Positions 39,931 through 49,212 of a stretch of DNA of 64,000 bases are shown one piece after another. The notes below the pieces were generated by a model. The model had not been told where the DNA came from and searched no databases. It saw only the letters and a program-made list of their open reading frames with translations. A program made the translations under genes and the position numbers. Source of the stretch: Scytonema hofmannii PCC 7110 (lineage in GTDB: Bacteria > Cyanobacteriota > Cyanobacteriia > Cyanobacteriales > Nostocaceae); NCBI RefSeq assembly GCF_000346485.2, contig NZ_KQ976354.1, forward strand, positions 1,613,719 to 1,677,718, given 5' to 3'. Position 1 is the first letter of the stretch. Each line of letters starts with the position of its first letter.

Positions 39931-42033
39931 ATGACAAAGCAAACGGAAGGATTAATAGTTGGACGTTACCAGATTGTCAAAGAGATCGCACGAGGGGGCT
40001 TTGGTGTCACATATTTAGCTCAAGACACTCTGTCTTCCAACTCTCCTTGCGTTATCAAAAAGCTCAATCCTCAAAGTGCTGATATTGAAACAGCCAAAAT
40101 CTTGTTTCAAAGAGAAGCCCACGTTCTCAATCATTTGCAAAGAACTCAACAAATACCAAAGTTTCTGAATTATTTTGAAGAAGGAGACAATTACTACCTA
40201 GTTCAAGAATATATCCAAGGAAAATCTTTAGATAAATTGCTAGATCGGCGATGGCCAAATCAAAAAGTTATTCACTTTTTGCAGGAAATACTTTTTATCT
40301 TAAAATCTCTTCATCAAATAAATATTATTCATCGAGATATTAAGCCATCAAATGTTATTAGAAGAGATGAAGACCAGCAGTTCATTCTCATTGACTTTGG
40401 TTCAGTTAAACAATTAGATCCAAAATACTCATATTCAAAAGCAGGACAACCATTGCCTACCCATACAATGATTGGGACTCCAGGATATGCACCGACAGAA
40501 CAAATGGATGGTAGACCCAGTTTTAACAGTGATATTTATGGCTTGGGAATAACAGCAATTCATCTCTTAACTGGAATACATCCAAGAGATTTAAAACGAG
40601 ATGAACAAGATAATGTGATATTTCCTAAAGGAATAGACACTAATAATAAGTTATGCGAAATTCTCACAAAAATGGTATATTTCAGTACGGAACGTCGCTA
40701 CCAAACAGTAGATGAAGTCATTGAGCATATAAATGAAATCACAATTCAACCAAACGGAGCCCTGAGAAACTGGACGGGAAATTTAGCAGTCACCAGAATT
40801 GAACCACAATTCTCAATATCTCGCCACGAAAGAACGCTAGCACCGTTACAAAGATCGTACAAATATTCATACATCATCATTGGAGTTTTAGCGCTCAGTT
40901 TTACCATTATTGGTATTGAATTCTTTATCTATCCATTCATCCGACCAGCATATTATTTATATAGAGGTGAGAGTTTAATTAAATCGCGTAAGCCAGAAGC
41001 AGCTAGCGAAGAATTTCAAAACTTCATCGATCTTAAACCAACTGCTGGTGACGGATGGAGAGGAAAAGGGGATGCTCTGATGATTTTAGGGCGATATTCA
41101 AGTGCCTTAGCATTTTATCAGAAAGCACTTTCCCTCGAACCCGATAACTTAAAAATCTTAAATAATACAGGTAGGGCATTATATAAATTAGGGCAATCTA
41201 AAGAAGCTTTAGAAACTTATGAAAAGGTCTTACAACTTAACCCCAATGCTGACGATCTTGCTGAAGCTTGGAGTGGGAAAGGTATAGCTCATATAGGTTT
41301 GCGACAGTATCAAGAAGCATCAAAAGCTTTTGAAGAATTAAAGCAACTCAGACCAGATAAACCAAACGTTTGGTATGAAACGGGACTAGCTGTAGAACAA
41401 TTACAAGGACCTCAAGCTGCTAGAATGTACTATAGAGATGCCTTAGATGCTTACGAAGATTTTCTGAAGAAAAATGGTAAAGATCCAATTTCATTGACTG
41501 TTAAGGGAGACACTTTACAAAAATTGAATCGCTATGAAGAAGCACTTAACTCTTATCGAGAAGCACTGAAAATCGATGAAAATTTTTATGAAGCTCTATT
41601 AGGTAAAGGGAATACGCTTCTGACTTTACAAAAACCTCAAGACGCATTCTGGGCTTTAGATCGAGCTAGTAAAATCCGCCCGCAGCAAAATCCTCAAGTT
41701 TGGTTTACGCGAGGGCTATTGCTGACTCGCGAATTTGGAAAGCATGAAGAAGCTATAAAATCTTTTGATCAAGCGATTAAGTTAGATAATCAATATTATG
41801 ATGCTTGGCAGGGAAAAGGATTAGCACTATCCGATTTAAAACGCTATGAAGCAGCTTTGGCAGCATTGAACAAAGCTAAAGACCTTGCACCGAATAATGC
41901 TTTGATATGGGCTAATATATGGTCTGTCTTGCAAGAGTTAGGAAAAACTCAAGAAGCTGAGCAAGCATATCAAAAGGCTATTGAACTGGGGTTTCCTGCT
42001 GAAGAATTGGAAAAATCACGAAAAACACCTTAA
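39931..42033 (+). CDS. Ser/Thr protein kinase with TM helix and C-terminal TPRs, copy 2
   Basis: 700 residues, a close paralogue of the protein at 20620. Gly-loop GGFGVTYL 22-29, Lys43, HRDIKPSN at about 134-141, DFG 155-157, GTPGYAPTEQ: all catalytic residues are present. One membrane helix at about 312-334 (YIIIGVLALSFTIIGIEFF), then TPR repeats to the end (LGQSKEALETYEKVLQLNP, KALSLEPDNLKIL). Divergent from tpsB2 like its paralogue, but the gene that follows is unrelated (dprA-like, convergent) instead of FAS1. Likely an envelope-sensing kinase. Confidence 0.95.
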   Translation: MTKQTEGLIVGRYQIVKEIARGGFGVTYLAQDTLSSNSPCVIKKLNPQSADIETAKILFQREAHVLNHLQRTQQIPKFLNYFEEGDNYYLVQEYIQGKSLDKLLDRRWPNQKVIHFLQEILFILKSLHQINIIHRDIKPSNVIRRDEDQQFILIDFGSVKQLDPKYSYSKAGQPLPTHTMIGTPGYAPTEQMDGRPSFNSDIYGLGITAIHLLTGIHPRDLKRDEQDNVIFPKGIDTNNKLCEILTKMVYFSTERRYQTVDEVIEHINEITIQPNGALRNWTGNLAVTRIEPQFSISRHERTLAPLQRSYKYSYIIIGVLALSFTIIGIEFFIYPFIRPAYYLYRGESLIKSRKPEAASEEFQNFIDLKPTAGDGWRGKGDALMILGRYSSALAFYQKALSLEPDNLKILNNTGRALYKLGQSKEALETYEKVLQLNPNADDLAEAWSGKGIAHIGLRQYQEASKAFEELKQLRPDKPNVWYETGLAVEQLQGPQAARMYYRDALDAYEDFLKKNGKDPISLTVKGDTLQKLNRYEEALNSYREALKIDENFYEALLGKGNTLLTLQKPQDAFWALDRASKIRPQQNPQVWFTRGLLLTREFGKHEEAIKSFDQAIKLDNQYYDAWQGKGLALSDLKRYEAALAALNKAKDLAPNNALIWANIWSVLQELGKTQEAEQAYQKAIELGFPAEELEKSRKTP

Positions 42034-42046
42034 TCGTGGTCTAAGG

Positions 42047-43276
42047 CTATAAAAAAGACAGCTGAGTTGCCGATTGATTAATCACATAAGCAACGGGTTT
42101 ATTTGTTTTTCTTACATGACCTTCCACAACAGCTTTGTCTAACCAATCCTGCATTTGTGATTGTCTCACATTCAAGGATTCGGCAAGACATTTCACGTTG
42201 TTTGGTTGCTGTAGACGATCGAGGATCAATGGCAAGACAGCTTCATATATAATGTCCTTTGTGCGATCGTCAGCGTTTTGTAGGTGAGAGTGTGCGATCG
42301 CGTGAGGTATCTGTACTGGTTCATCCAAAGATACAGATGTTGCCAAAAGTTCTTTTAATGAAGTATTCCAAGGTTCTGACGGGAAAGCTTGTGCTCCTTT
42401 GTCATGCAGTTGGCGAATACCTTCTGATGCACTTGGATGCATCCGTATAAAAATCGGTATATCTCTCATTTTTTCCAAAGCTTCCACCGCCCCAGCCCAA
42501 GTACCGCCCTTCCCCAGTGACGAACTGACAACAAGAGCATAATCTGCTAAAGCGTAAATATACTTATTCCGTCCCATTGCGTTACCAGCATTGAAACCAG
42601 CATCAGGGTCGTAACTAGAGATTAAGGCAAGTCTACCTTCTTTAATACTGGAACGATACTTACCATTAACAGACGCTTTTGTCAAACTATCTGCTACTAC
42701 GCCGATAGATGTTCCCCCAGATTCCAACACACCTAACATTGCTGCTTGGTCTATTCCACGCGCCCCGCCAGATACCACCTGGATGTCATGAGTAAAGCAA
42801 GTTTGTGCAACTCTTTGAGTATAGCTGAGGCTTTCCTCATCCACATCACGAGAACCAACAATTGCCAATCCTCCCCTTGATAACAATTCAATATTGCCAA
42901 CCCCATAGAGAATTGCGGGTGCGGAATGTCTCAGTCTCTGCTTGAGACACTTGGGATAGTTGCTATCACCTCTTCCCAAAACCCATAGCCCCTGATTTGT
43001 CCATTTCTCTACTGCCAAACTCAGCATCGCACCTCGTTCCAATAAAGTCAGTAACCTCTGGGGGTGAAGTTTCCGACTGGTTATTGTTTCTAAAACTTCT
43101 TGTGCTGTTGGTTCCAGTAAGTTTGCAGGACGCATTTGATGTTCTCGCAACCAGTCAGCTAAAGAGTTATATTCACTCAAGGTGAGAGGTTGAGGTTCAA
43201 GTTGACGATTTTGCCCAAAACTAGCACATAACAGTAAGATGGCTTGAGTATCTGGTGACAGCACGTGATTTAACAT
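42047..43276 (-). CDS. DprA/Smf-like SLOG-domain protein
   Basis: 409 residues. The central Rossmann-like SLOG domain has the DprA signatures LAIVGSRDVDEESL and QVVSGGARGIDQAAMLGV, followed by GRNKYIYALADYALVVSS. DprA loads RecA onto incoming single-stranded DNA, while relatives next to phosphoribosyltransferases act as antitoxins in the ShosTA anti-phage system. A C-terminal helical part (LAESLNVRQSQMQDWLDKAV) looks like a winged-helix domain. It begins six bases after the RecQ-PRTase gene and is clearly co-transcribed. Longer than and different from a housekeeping DprA in its partners. The defence role is inference. Confidence 0.85.
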   Translation of the reverse strand: MLNHVLSPDTQAILLLCASFGQNRQLEPQPLTLSEYNSLADWLREHQMRPANLLEPTAQEVLETITSRKLHPQRLLTLLERGAMLSLAVEKWTNQGLWVLGRGDSNYPKCLKQRLRHSAPAILYGVGNIELLSRGGLAIVGSRDVDEESLSYTQRVAQTCFTHDIQVVSGGARGIDQAAMLGVLESGGTSIGVVADSLTKASVNGKYRSSIKEGRLALISSYDPDAGFNAGNAMGRNKYIYALADYALVVSSSLGKGGTWAGAVEALEKMRDIPIFIRMHPSASEGIRQLHDKGAQAFPSEPWNTSLKELLATSVSLDEPVQIPHAIAHSHLQNADDRTKDIIYEAVLPLILDRLQQPNNVKCLAESLNVRQSQMQDWLDKAVVEGHVRKTNKPVAYVINQSATQLSFL

Positions 43277-43282
43277 GATTTT

Positions 43283-45379
43283 TTAATCACCTCGATCGAA
43301 GGTATTCAGTGCTAGTGCTAAAGGAAAAACCTCACCACTTCCAGCACGACGTAAAAGTGCTGCAACAACAGTAAAAGTCCAACGCGAATCAACCATATCA
43401 TCTACCAAGAACACCGAACCTCCCATACCTTCCCAAGAGTCAATAGCAAAAGCACCATCTAAATTTTTAGCTTGTTGGTAACTGTTGCTCATGTGTTTTT
43501 GTAACTGAGTCGGGCGAATTTTCCGCACGACTGGTATAAAAGGGATACCTAATTTTTCAGCCAATCGTTGAGCAAAATTCGGTACAAGCTCTGGACGATT
43601 CAAAGAAGGAACGGAAGTCACCCAAGTAGGAACGGGCTGAGGTTGCCAACGTTGAATCATTTCAAAAGCACCTTGCACCAGTGTATCGTCAAAACAATCA
43701 TTCTGATATTTTCCCTGCTTGACTAACTCTCCCCAACCAGAATCGCCCCAGAGAGAGAGTGCTCTTCCCTCTTCGGCTTTTAAATTATCTTTAATTTTTC
43801 CCGAAAAACTATAACTTGGAAGTGCTTGTGAGACCCACATTTTACGTGGTTCCAGAATTTGGTCGCTGCGACGCAAATACTGAATAGCTTGATTGACAAG
43901 TTGGATGGAAGGGTTGGATGGAAATAAAGGTTCACCCAAGCACGCAGCGCACTTACCACAAGGCGTGGGATTTGGATCGTCTAATTCTGCTGCAAGAAAA
44001 GACATGAGACATTGTTGAGCTTGCATATATGCCAACATTTGAGCTTGTTCTTGACGGCGAATTTGTGTTAATGTTCTGATTTTTTCTTCATCTAGCTGAT
44101 AATTTATTGGGGTTGCATACCATTTTGAATCTTTTTTAAGAACTGGGGCTGGAGATTCCAGAGAAAGTAGTTTCAACACTTTATCAATTTGACTTTTAGA
44201 GAGATTGAGGTGCTGTTCCATCTGGGGAACAGAAAGCCCGTTTTCTGCTTGGTTGAGAACATTTAAAACTTGTTGTGTATGCGTTTGTGGGGGAAAAGCT
44301 GTATTGATAAAATAGTTAGTAATTTCATCATCTTCATGACCGCTAAGAAGAATACCATAAGCTTTTTCCACTGCTCTCCCTGCTCGTCCCACTTGCTGGT
44401 AATAATGAATAACAGAACCAGGGCGTTGGTAATGAATCACAAAACCTAAATCTGGTTTGTCGAAACCCATTCCTAAAGCAGTTGTAGCAACCAAGGCTTT
44501 GATTTCATTGTTTAGCAGTTGTTCTTCTAATGTTTCACGAATAGAACTTTCAATTTCACTATGGTACGCTTTGGCATTGATACCTTGCATTTTTAACCAA
44601 CCAGCAACTCTGTCAGCATCTCGCACTGTTAATGTATAGATAATACCACTTCCTGGTATTTTAGGCAGCTGTTCTGCTAACCATGCCATTCGTGCGGCTG
44701 GACTAGGGATAGAAATGTTTTGTAAATGCAAACTTTTTCTGGTTAATGAACCTCTGAGTACACGCAAGTTGCTTCCCAATTGAGTAATAATATCATTGAT
44801 GACTCGATTGTTAGCTGTCGCTGTGGTCGCCAGGGCTGGAATATTTGAAGGAAGTGCTTGTAAAATTCTAACAATTCTGCGGTAATCAGGACGAAAATCA
44901 TGTCCCCAGTCAGAAATACAGTGGGCTTCATCAACAACAAATAAACTGATGCGTTGGGAAAGTGGCAAAAGAACCTTTTCTCGAAATTCATCATTGGCTA
45001 ATCTTTCTGGAGAAATCAACAGAAGATCTACTTTTCCTGCTAACAATTGGGTTTGTACAATTTCCCATTCTTCTGTATTACTGGAGTTAATTGTGGCTGC
45101 TTTGATGCCAATACGTTGTGCTGCTGCAATTTGGTTTCGCATTAAAGCGAGTAGTGGCGAGATTAACAACGTACAACCAGCATTTTGGTCTCTGAGTAAG
45201 CGCGTTGCTAGAAAATAAACTATACTTTTTCCCCAACCAGTCCGTTGAACAACTAATAGACGCGATCGCTGCTCAACTATCTCTTCGATAGCTTCCCACT
45301 GACCGGGACGAAATTCGGCTGTTGTGTCATCAAGTGCTTGACGGAGAAGCAACAGTGCTTTTTCTTGATTTTTAGTCAT
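43283..45379 (-). CDS. RecQ helicase fused to a phosphoribosyltransferase domain
   Basis: 698 residues. RecQ part (about 1-500): Walker A QRTGWGKSI, DEAH in VVDEAHCISDWGHDFRPDY, helicase C motifs GMGFDKPDLGFVIHY and QQVGRAGR, then the four-Cys zinc-binding RecQ-Ct element (CLMSF...CGKCAAC). The last 150 residues differ from ordinary RecQ: VFLVDDMVDSRWTFTVVAAL is the PRPP-binding loop of type I phosphoribosyltransferases (ComF-like), preceded by a GIPFIPVVRKIRPTQLQ strand. Unwinding of 3'-tailed DNA plus a PRPP-dependent activity is expected. First gene of a two-gene operon with the DprA-like protein. Phage defence or competence-like DNA processing is inferred. Confidence 0.9.
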   Translation of the reverse strand: MTKNQEKALLLLRQALDDTTAEFRPGQWEAIEEIVEQRSRLLVVQRTGWGKSIVYFLATRLLRDQNAGCTLLISPLLALMRNQIAAAQRIGIKAATINSSNTEEWEIVQTQLLAGKVDLLLISPERLANDEFREKVLLPLSQRISLFVVDEAHCISDWGHDFRPDYRRIVRILQALPSNIPALATTATANNRVINDIITQLGSNLRVLRGSLTRKSLHLQNISIPSPAARMAWLAEQLPKIPGSGIIYTLTVRDADRVAGWLKMQGINAKAYHSEIESSIRETLEEQLLNNEIKALVATTALGMGFDKPDLGFVIHYQRPGSVIHYYQQVGRAGRAVEKAYGILLSGHEDDEITNYFINTAFPPQTHTQQVLNVLNQAENGLSVPQMEQHLNLSKSQIDKVLKLLSLESPAPVLKKDSKWYATPINYQLDEEKIRTLTQIRRQEQAQMLAYMQAQQCLMSFLAAELDDPNPTPCGKCAACLGEPLFPSNPSIQLVNQAIQYLRRSDQILEPRKMWVSQALPSYSFSGKIKDNLKAEEGRALSLWGDSGWGELVKQGKYQNDCFDDTLVQGAFEMIQRWQPQPVPTWVTSVPSLNRPELVPNFAQRLAEKLGIPFIPVVRKIRPTQLQKHMSNSYQQAKNLDGAFAIDSWEGMGGSVFLVDDMVDSRWTFTVVAALLRRAGSGEVFPLALALNTFDRGD

Positions 45380-45484
45380 TATAAATACTCAGTAATTAGT
45401 GACTCTTCTGTTTTAGCATCAGAAATCACCATTACCAATATCTTTGACAGTAAAGTGATTTACGTTTAACCAAGAACGGAGTTC

Positions 45485-45570
45485 AATACTACTCCAATAA
45501 GCGGAAATTAGAACCCCGGTTTCTTTAAGAAACCGGGGTTCTGACACCTCGATTACCGAGCAGTATTGAA
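45485..45570. repeat. Family C palindrome inside a larger inverted repeat
   Basis: The 33-bp palindrome (45510-45542) is flanked by AATACTACTCC and CCGAGCAGTATT, partly complementary, giving a nested stem. Related to 8958-9065. Confidence 0.85.
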
Positions 45571-45613
45571 GTCACTCTGCTACTCTATAACTAAGCATAA
45601 AATTGAAATCACG

Positions 45614-46219
45614 ATGGCATACAACGAATTTACTTGGAGTAAAGCAAAACAGGATTTTGGATTAACTGCGATCGAGGGCGTGCGCTTTTTTCCTGTGATC
45701 GCTCCTGTTGCTCCAAGTAAACTACTTGAGCAACAACTAGAACGCAGTCTACCATGGGCGACAGCAACCGGGAATGAAAAAGCTCGCTCTGAGGGAATTA
45801 TCAATCCAATTTTGCTGGAGGTGCGTGAAATTTTGAACCGTCAAATTAGCGTGTTTTCTGGTGAAAAGTTCGATGTGGATGCTCATGTTGGTTTGAATGG
45901 ATACTGTGATTTTTTAATCAGTCGATCGCCAGAACAAATCGAAGTGGAAGCTCCAGTAGTAGCGATCGTTGAAGCAAAGCAAGAAAACATCAAAACCGGA
46001 CTGGGACAATGTGCAGCAACAATGGTAGCAGCACAACGGTTTAATCAAAACAAAAACTTATCTATTCCTGTTGTTTATGGCAGTGTCAGCACGGGAACAC
46101 AGTGGCGATTTCTCAAACTTGAAGGTAGTACCCTAACACTCGATTTTATGGATTACCCAGTTCCACCTGTTGAGCAAATCCTCGGTATGCTGATTTGGAT
46201 GATTCAGCAAGGCATCTGA
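45614..46219 (+). CDS. PD-(D/E)XK nuclease-like protein
   Basis: 201 residues from ATG 45614 (MAYNEFTWSKAKQDFGL); the frame begins at 45566 but this start fits better. In the C-terminal half, the strand VVAIVEAKQENIKTGLGQC carries an ExK motif after an upstream Asp in GYCDFLI, the layout of restriction-endonuclease-like folds. Similar proteins are common and uncharacterised in cyanobacteria. It precedes, by 47 bases, an AAA ATPase and a TOPRIM-like gene on the same strand and probably belongs to the same unit. Nuclease activity is inferred. Confidence 0.7.
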   Translation: MAYNEFTWSKAKQDFGLTAIEGVRFFPVIAPVAPSKLLEQQLERSLPWATATGNEKARSEGIINPILLEVREILNRQISVFSGEKFDVDAHVGLNGYCDFLISRSPEQIEVEAPVVAIVEAKQENIKTGLGQCAATMVAAQRFNQNKNLSIPVVYGSVSTGTQWRFLKLEGSTLTLDFMDYPVPPVEQILGMLIWMIQQGI

Positions 46220-46266
46220 AGCTTTTGAAGTCACAAGTTCGACACTATAATTTTATTGGTATAATT

Positions 46267-47316
46267 ATGTTACGAGATATTAATATTTTAAATTATCGTT
46301 GTTTTAAAGATTTCTACATAGATAATTTAGCACGTGTCAATCTTATCGTAGGTATGAATAACAGTGGCAAAACTAGTTTGCTAGAAGCTATCTATTTATT
46401 AGTGAACCAGGGCAAAATTCATCGGTCTTTAATTGAAATGCTAAATAGTCGTGGAGATATTGATAAACAGTTTAATCAAAATTTATTCAATCAATCCTTA
46501 CGAGTCTATAATGAAGAAATTAAGAATATATTTCAAGGGTATCAAATTAGCTCTCACCATCCAATTCGCATTATCTCTCAAAACCAATATCCATTGTCAC
46601 TGGCAATTGAACCCCAATTAAGCGATCGCAATCTTTTAAACCCTGAAAACTTTGAAATTGTTTTTTCCTATGGATTACAGCTTGAAAATCAGATAATTAT
46701 TTATAGCGACGGAACTATTAGAGGGAAAGATGAGCCATTTTTAAGCTCTAATCATTCCAGTCAATTTCTCACTATCAGTACTCTAAGTTTTGGTAAGATG
46801 GCTGAGTTATGGAACAGTATTTTATTAACTCCTAAAGAGAACAAAGTTGTAGAAGCTTTACAAATTTTAGAGCCATCTATAGAACGAATTGGTTTTACCA
46901 GTCACCAGACTTCTAGGCATAGTATTCTACTTAAGTTAAGTGGAAATTCCAATCCTATTCCCTTAACAAGTATGGGAGATGGAATGCGCCGTATTCTTGC
47001 TATAGCGATAGCAGCAGTCACAGTGGAAAATGGTTTTTTGCTTGTGGATGAAATTGATCCAGGATTATACTATCAAACTCAAACCGATATGTGGCATTTT
47101 GTTTTGGAAGTAGCAAAACAGCTTAACATACAGGTATTTGCCACGACCCACAGTTGGGACTGTATAACTGCATTTGCAGAAGCCGTTGCTCAATTGGAAG
47201 ATCGTTCTGTTGGGAAACTATTTCGCTTAAGTCGGCGTGATGAAAATATACGTGCTGTTGAGTATACTCCTGATGAATTATCTATTGCTGTCAACCAAAG
47301 CATAGAGGTGCGTTAA
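46267..47316 (+). CDS. AAA family ATPase (OLD/ABC-like, AAA_15/21)
   Basis: 349 residues from ATG 46267 (MLRDINILNYRCFKDF); the upstream frame to 46195 lacks similarity. Walker A GMNNSGKTS near residue 33, an ABC-like signature region (TSMGDGMRRIL), Walker B GFLLVDEIDPGLYY and the H-loop ATTHSWDC: the layout of RecF/OLD-type ATPases used in several phage-defence systems. The stop overlaps the ATG of the next gene (TAATG), so ATPase and TOPRIM-like protein are translated together, as in PARIS or OLD-like two-gene systems. Confidence 0.88.
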   Translation: MLRDINILNYRCFKDFYIDNLARVNLIVGMNNSGKTSLLEAIYLLVNQGKIHRSLIEMLNSRGDIDKQFNQNLFNQSLRVYNEEIKNIFQGYQISSHHPIRIISQNQYPLSLAIEPQLSDRNLLNPENFEIVFSYGLQLENQIIIYSDGTIRGKDEPFLSSNHSSQFLTISTLSFGKMAELWNSILLTPKENKVVEALQILEPSIERIGFTSHQTSRHSILLKLSGNSNPIPLTSMGDGMRRILAIAIAAVTVENGFLLVDEIDPGLYYQTQTDMWHFVLEVAKQLNIQVFATTHSWDCITAFAEAVAQLEDRSVGKLFRLSRRDENIRAVEYTPDELSIAVNQSIEVR

Positions 47317-47657
47317 TGCCAAAAGCACGAAAACCTCCTCCAGTAAAGCCGCAGCAGTTAGTGGTTGAAGGAAAAAATGACCGTCACGTCATCTGGGCTT
47401 TATGCGAACAACATCAACTACCAGAAACTTTTTCTGTAGAAGTCCCTTTTGCAGAAGATGGACAAGGAATTGAAGTGCTTTTGGCTGAGTTACCAATTAG
47501 ACTTAAGCAAGAAAACTTGCGTACATTAGGTATAGTGATTGATGCAGATCGCGATTTGTCAGCACGATGGCAAGCAGTACGCCAACGCTTCAATGAAAAT
47601 GGCTATTCACTTTTAGCGATCGCATTTGTTGAGTGGTTGAAGCGTTTATTTGCTTAA
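47316..47657 (+). CDS. TOPRIM-like DUF3226 protein, internally deleted
   Basis: 113 residues; DUF3226 proteins are usually about twice as long. The N-terminal TOPRIM motifs are intact: VVEGKNDRHVIW (Glu) and LGIVIDADRDLSARW (Asp-x-Asp). After RFNENGYS the sequence jumps to AIAFVEWLKRLFA, which looks like the natural end of such a protein. The joint is at a HIP1 octamer (about 47617-47624), so a middle part of roughly 100 residues seems to be lost in frame. Partner of the ATPase before it; the system may be dead or altered. Confidence 0.65.
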   Translation: MPKARKPPPVKPQQLVVEGKNDRHVIWALCEQHQLPETFSVEVPFAEDGQGIEVLLAELPIRLKQENLRTLGIVIDADRDLSARWQAVRQRFNENGYSLLAIAFVEWLKRLFA

Positions 47658-47707
47658 CTACAACGTTGACTCAAAAATCTAGTTGTTGCTCAAAAAACTT
47701 ACTTGAA

Positions 47708-47758
47708 GTACTCTTTCTTCGTGTACTTCGCGTCTTTGCGGTTCATTTAATTAGGTTA
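47708..47758. repeat. TTTGCGGTTCATT dispersed repeat
   Basis: CTTCGCGTCTTTGCGGTTCA followed by TTTAATTAGGTTATC. Lies in the 210-base gap after the DUF3226 gene, together with a GGGGCGCAATGCCTTGCGCC stem at about 47847-47870. Confidence 0.85.
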
Positions 47759-47870
47759 TCGCCCTTGCGGAATAGCAGTATTTATCTTGTGGGATGGACT
47801 TTGATGCCCATCCCATATTACAGCAGTTTTCACCTAAATGAACCGGGGCGCAATGCCTTGCGCCCCTACC

Positions 47871-49160
47871 TTAAGGATACAGACCCCGGTCTTGAAGTGC
47901 TTGAGCAACGCGACCAACACCCAAAGTATATGCTGCTAACCGCAGAGGTATGTGACGTTGTTCGGATTGTTGCATGACTTGACGGTATGCTTGCACCATC
48001 AGCAATTCCAGTTCCCTATTGACACGATCCTCATCCCAAAATACATAGGACAGACCTTGCACCCACTCCAGATAACTCACCACAACACCACCAGCATTGG
48101 CTAAAATATCTGGTAGCACCATGATACCTCTATCTGCCAAAATTTCATTTGCCTCAAGAGTGACAGGACCATTAGCCGCTTCTGCAACAATCCGTGCTTC
48201 TACCTCATGAGCGTTTTTCTCTGTGATTTGATTCTCTAACGCTGCAGGAACCAAAACATCACAAGGCAAAGTGAGTAGGTCAGCATTAGTAATTGGCACT
48301 GCATCTGGATACCCAACAATACTTTTGTGGTTCTGTGCTGCATAGTCTTTTAAATCAGGAATATCCAGCCCGATATCTGAATAAACACCTCCAGAACTAG
48401 TAGAAACAGCAATAATCTTTGCTCCTGCTTGGTGCATCAATAAAGCTGCGGCTGCACCTACGTTCCCAAAGCCCTGAATTGCTATTCGCGCTCCTGCTAG
48501 CGACTTACCTATATCTGCTAGCGCTTCACGTACAACAATCGTGGTACCGCGTCCGGTTGCCATTTCCCTTCCTCTGGAACCACCTATGGAAATCGGCTTA
48601 CCAGTGACAACTCCCGGTACGGCATGACCTACATTCATAGAATAAGTGTCCATCATCCATGCCATCTCACGAGCAGAAGTTCCCATATCTGGGGCGGGGA
48701 TGTCTTCTGATGGACCGATATCTTTAATTAACTCCGTTGTATAGCGGCGAGTAATTCTTTCGAGTTCTCCAACACTATAGAGTTTTGGATCGATGGCAAT
48801 ACCTCCTTTAGCACCTCCATAAGGCAAACCAACTAGCGCACATTTCCAAGTCATGAGCATCGCAAGTGCTGAAACTTCTTTTAATGTGACAGCCGGATGG
48901 TAACGCGTACCGCCTTTGTAAGGACCTAAAATGTCGCAATGTTGTACCCTATGCCCAGCAAGAACTTCAACCTCTCCATTATCCCTTTTGACGGGAATCG
49001 AAACTGTAATGACTTTGCGTGGATGTCTCAGAAGCTCCAACAGACCCCGATCCAAATTCAATTCTTTTGCAGCCTGTTCTAGGTAGCTACAGGCTTGATC
49101 GAATGGACAAATATGCGCGGGGGTTGCAGCCACCAACGGTATCTCGCAAGAGGAAACCAT
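47871..49160 (-). CDS. gdhA: Glu/Leu/Phe/Val dehydrogenase family (glutamate dehydrogenase)
   Basis: 429 residues, the size of hexameric bacterial glutamate dehydrogenase. It would interconvert glutamate and 2-oxoglutarate plus ammonium with NAD(P). Substrate-binding Lys92 in YKGGTRYHP, Lys106 in MTWKCAL and catalytic Lys118 in GGAKGG are present, as is PAPDMGTSAREMAWMMD. The C-terminal Rossmann domain has GFGNVGAA and AANGPVTLEA. Its role in cyanobacteria is accessory to GS-GOGAT; a leucine or phenylalanine preference cannot be excluded. Monocistronic; the stop is beside a GC-rich repeat. Confidence 0.92.
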   Translation of the reverse strand: MVSSCEIPLVAATPAHICPFDQACSYLEQAAKELNLDRGLLELLRHPRKVITVSIPVKRDNGEVEVLAGHRVQHCDILGPYKGGTRYHPAVTLKEVSALAMLMTWKCALVGLPYGGAKGGIAIDPKLYSVGELERITRRYTTELIKDIGPSEDIPAPDMGTSAREMAWMMDTYSMNVGHAVPGVVTGKPISIGGSRGREMATGRGTTIVVREALADIGKSLAGARIAIQGFGNVGAAAALLMHQAGAKIIAVSTSSGGVYSDIGLDIPDLKDYAAQNHKSIVGYPDAVPITNADLLTLPCDVLVPAALENQITEKNAHEVEARIVAEAANGPVTLEANEILADRGIMVLPDILANAGGVVVSYLEWVQGLSYVFWDEDRVNRELELLMVQAYRQVMQQSEQRHIPLRLAAYTLGVGRVAQALQDRGLYP

Positions 49161-49212
49161 AAAATTTTCTCCTTATAGCGGTATTTTCGCTCTTTCAGAC
49201 ATATACGATGGT

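Noticed and set aside
8851-42046. Region as a prophage or integrative element
   Set aside because: No integrase, phage structural gene, tRNA or attachment-like direct repeats were found at the borders.
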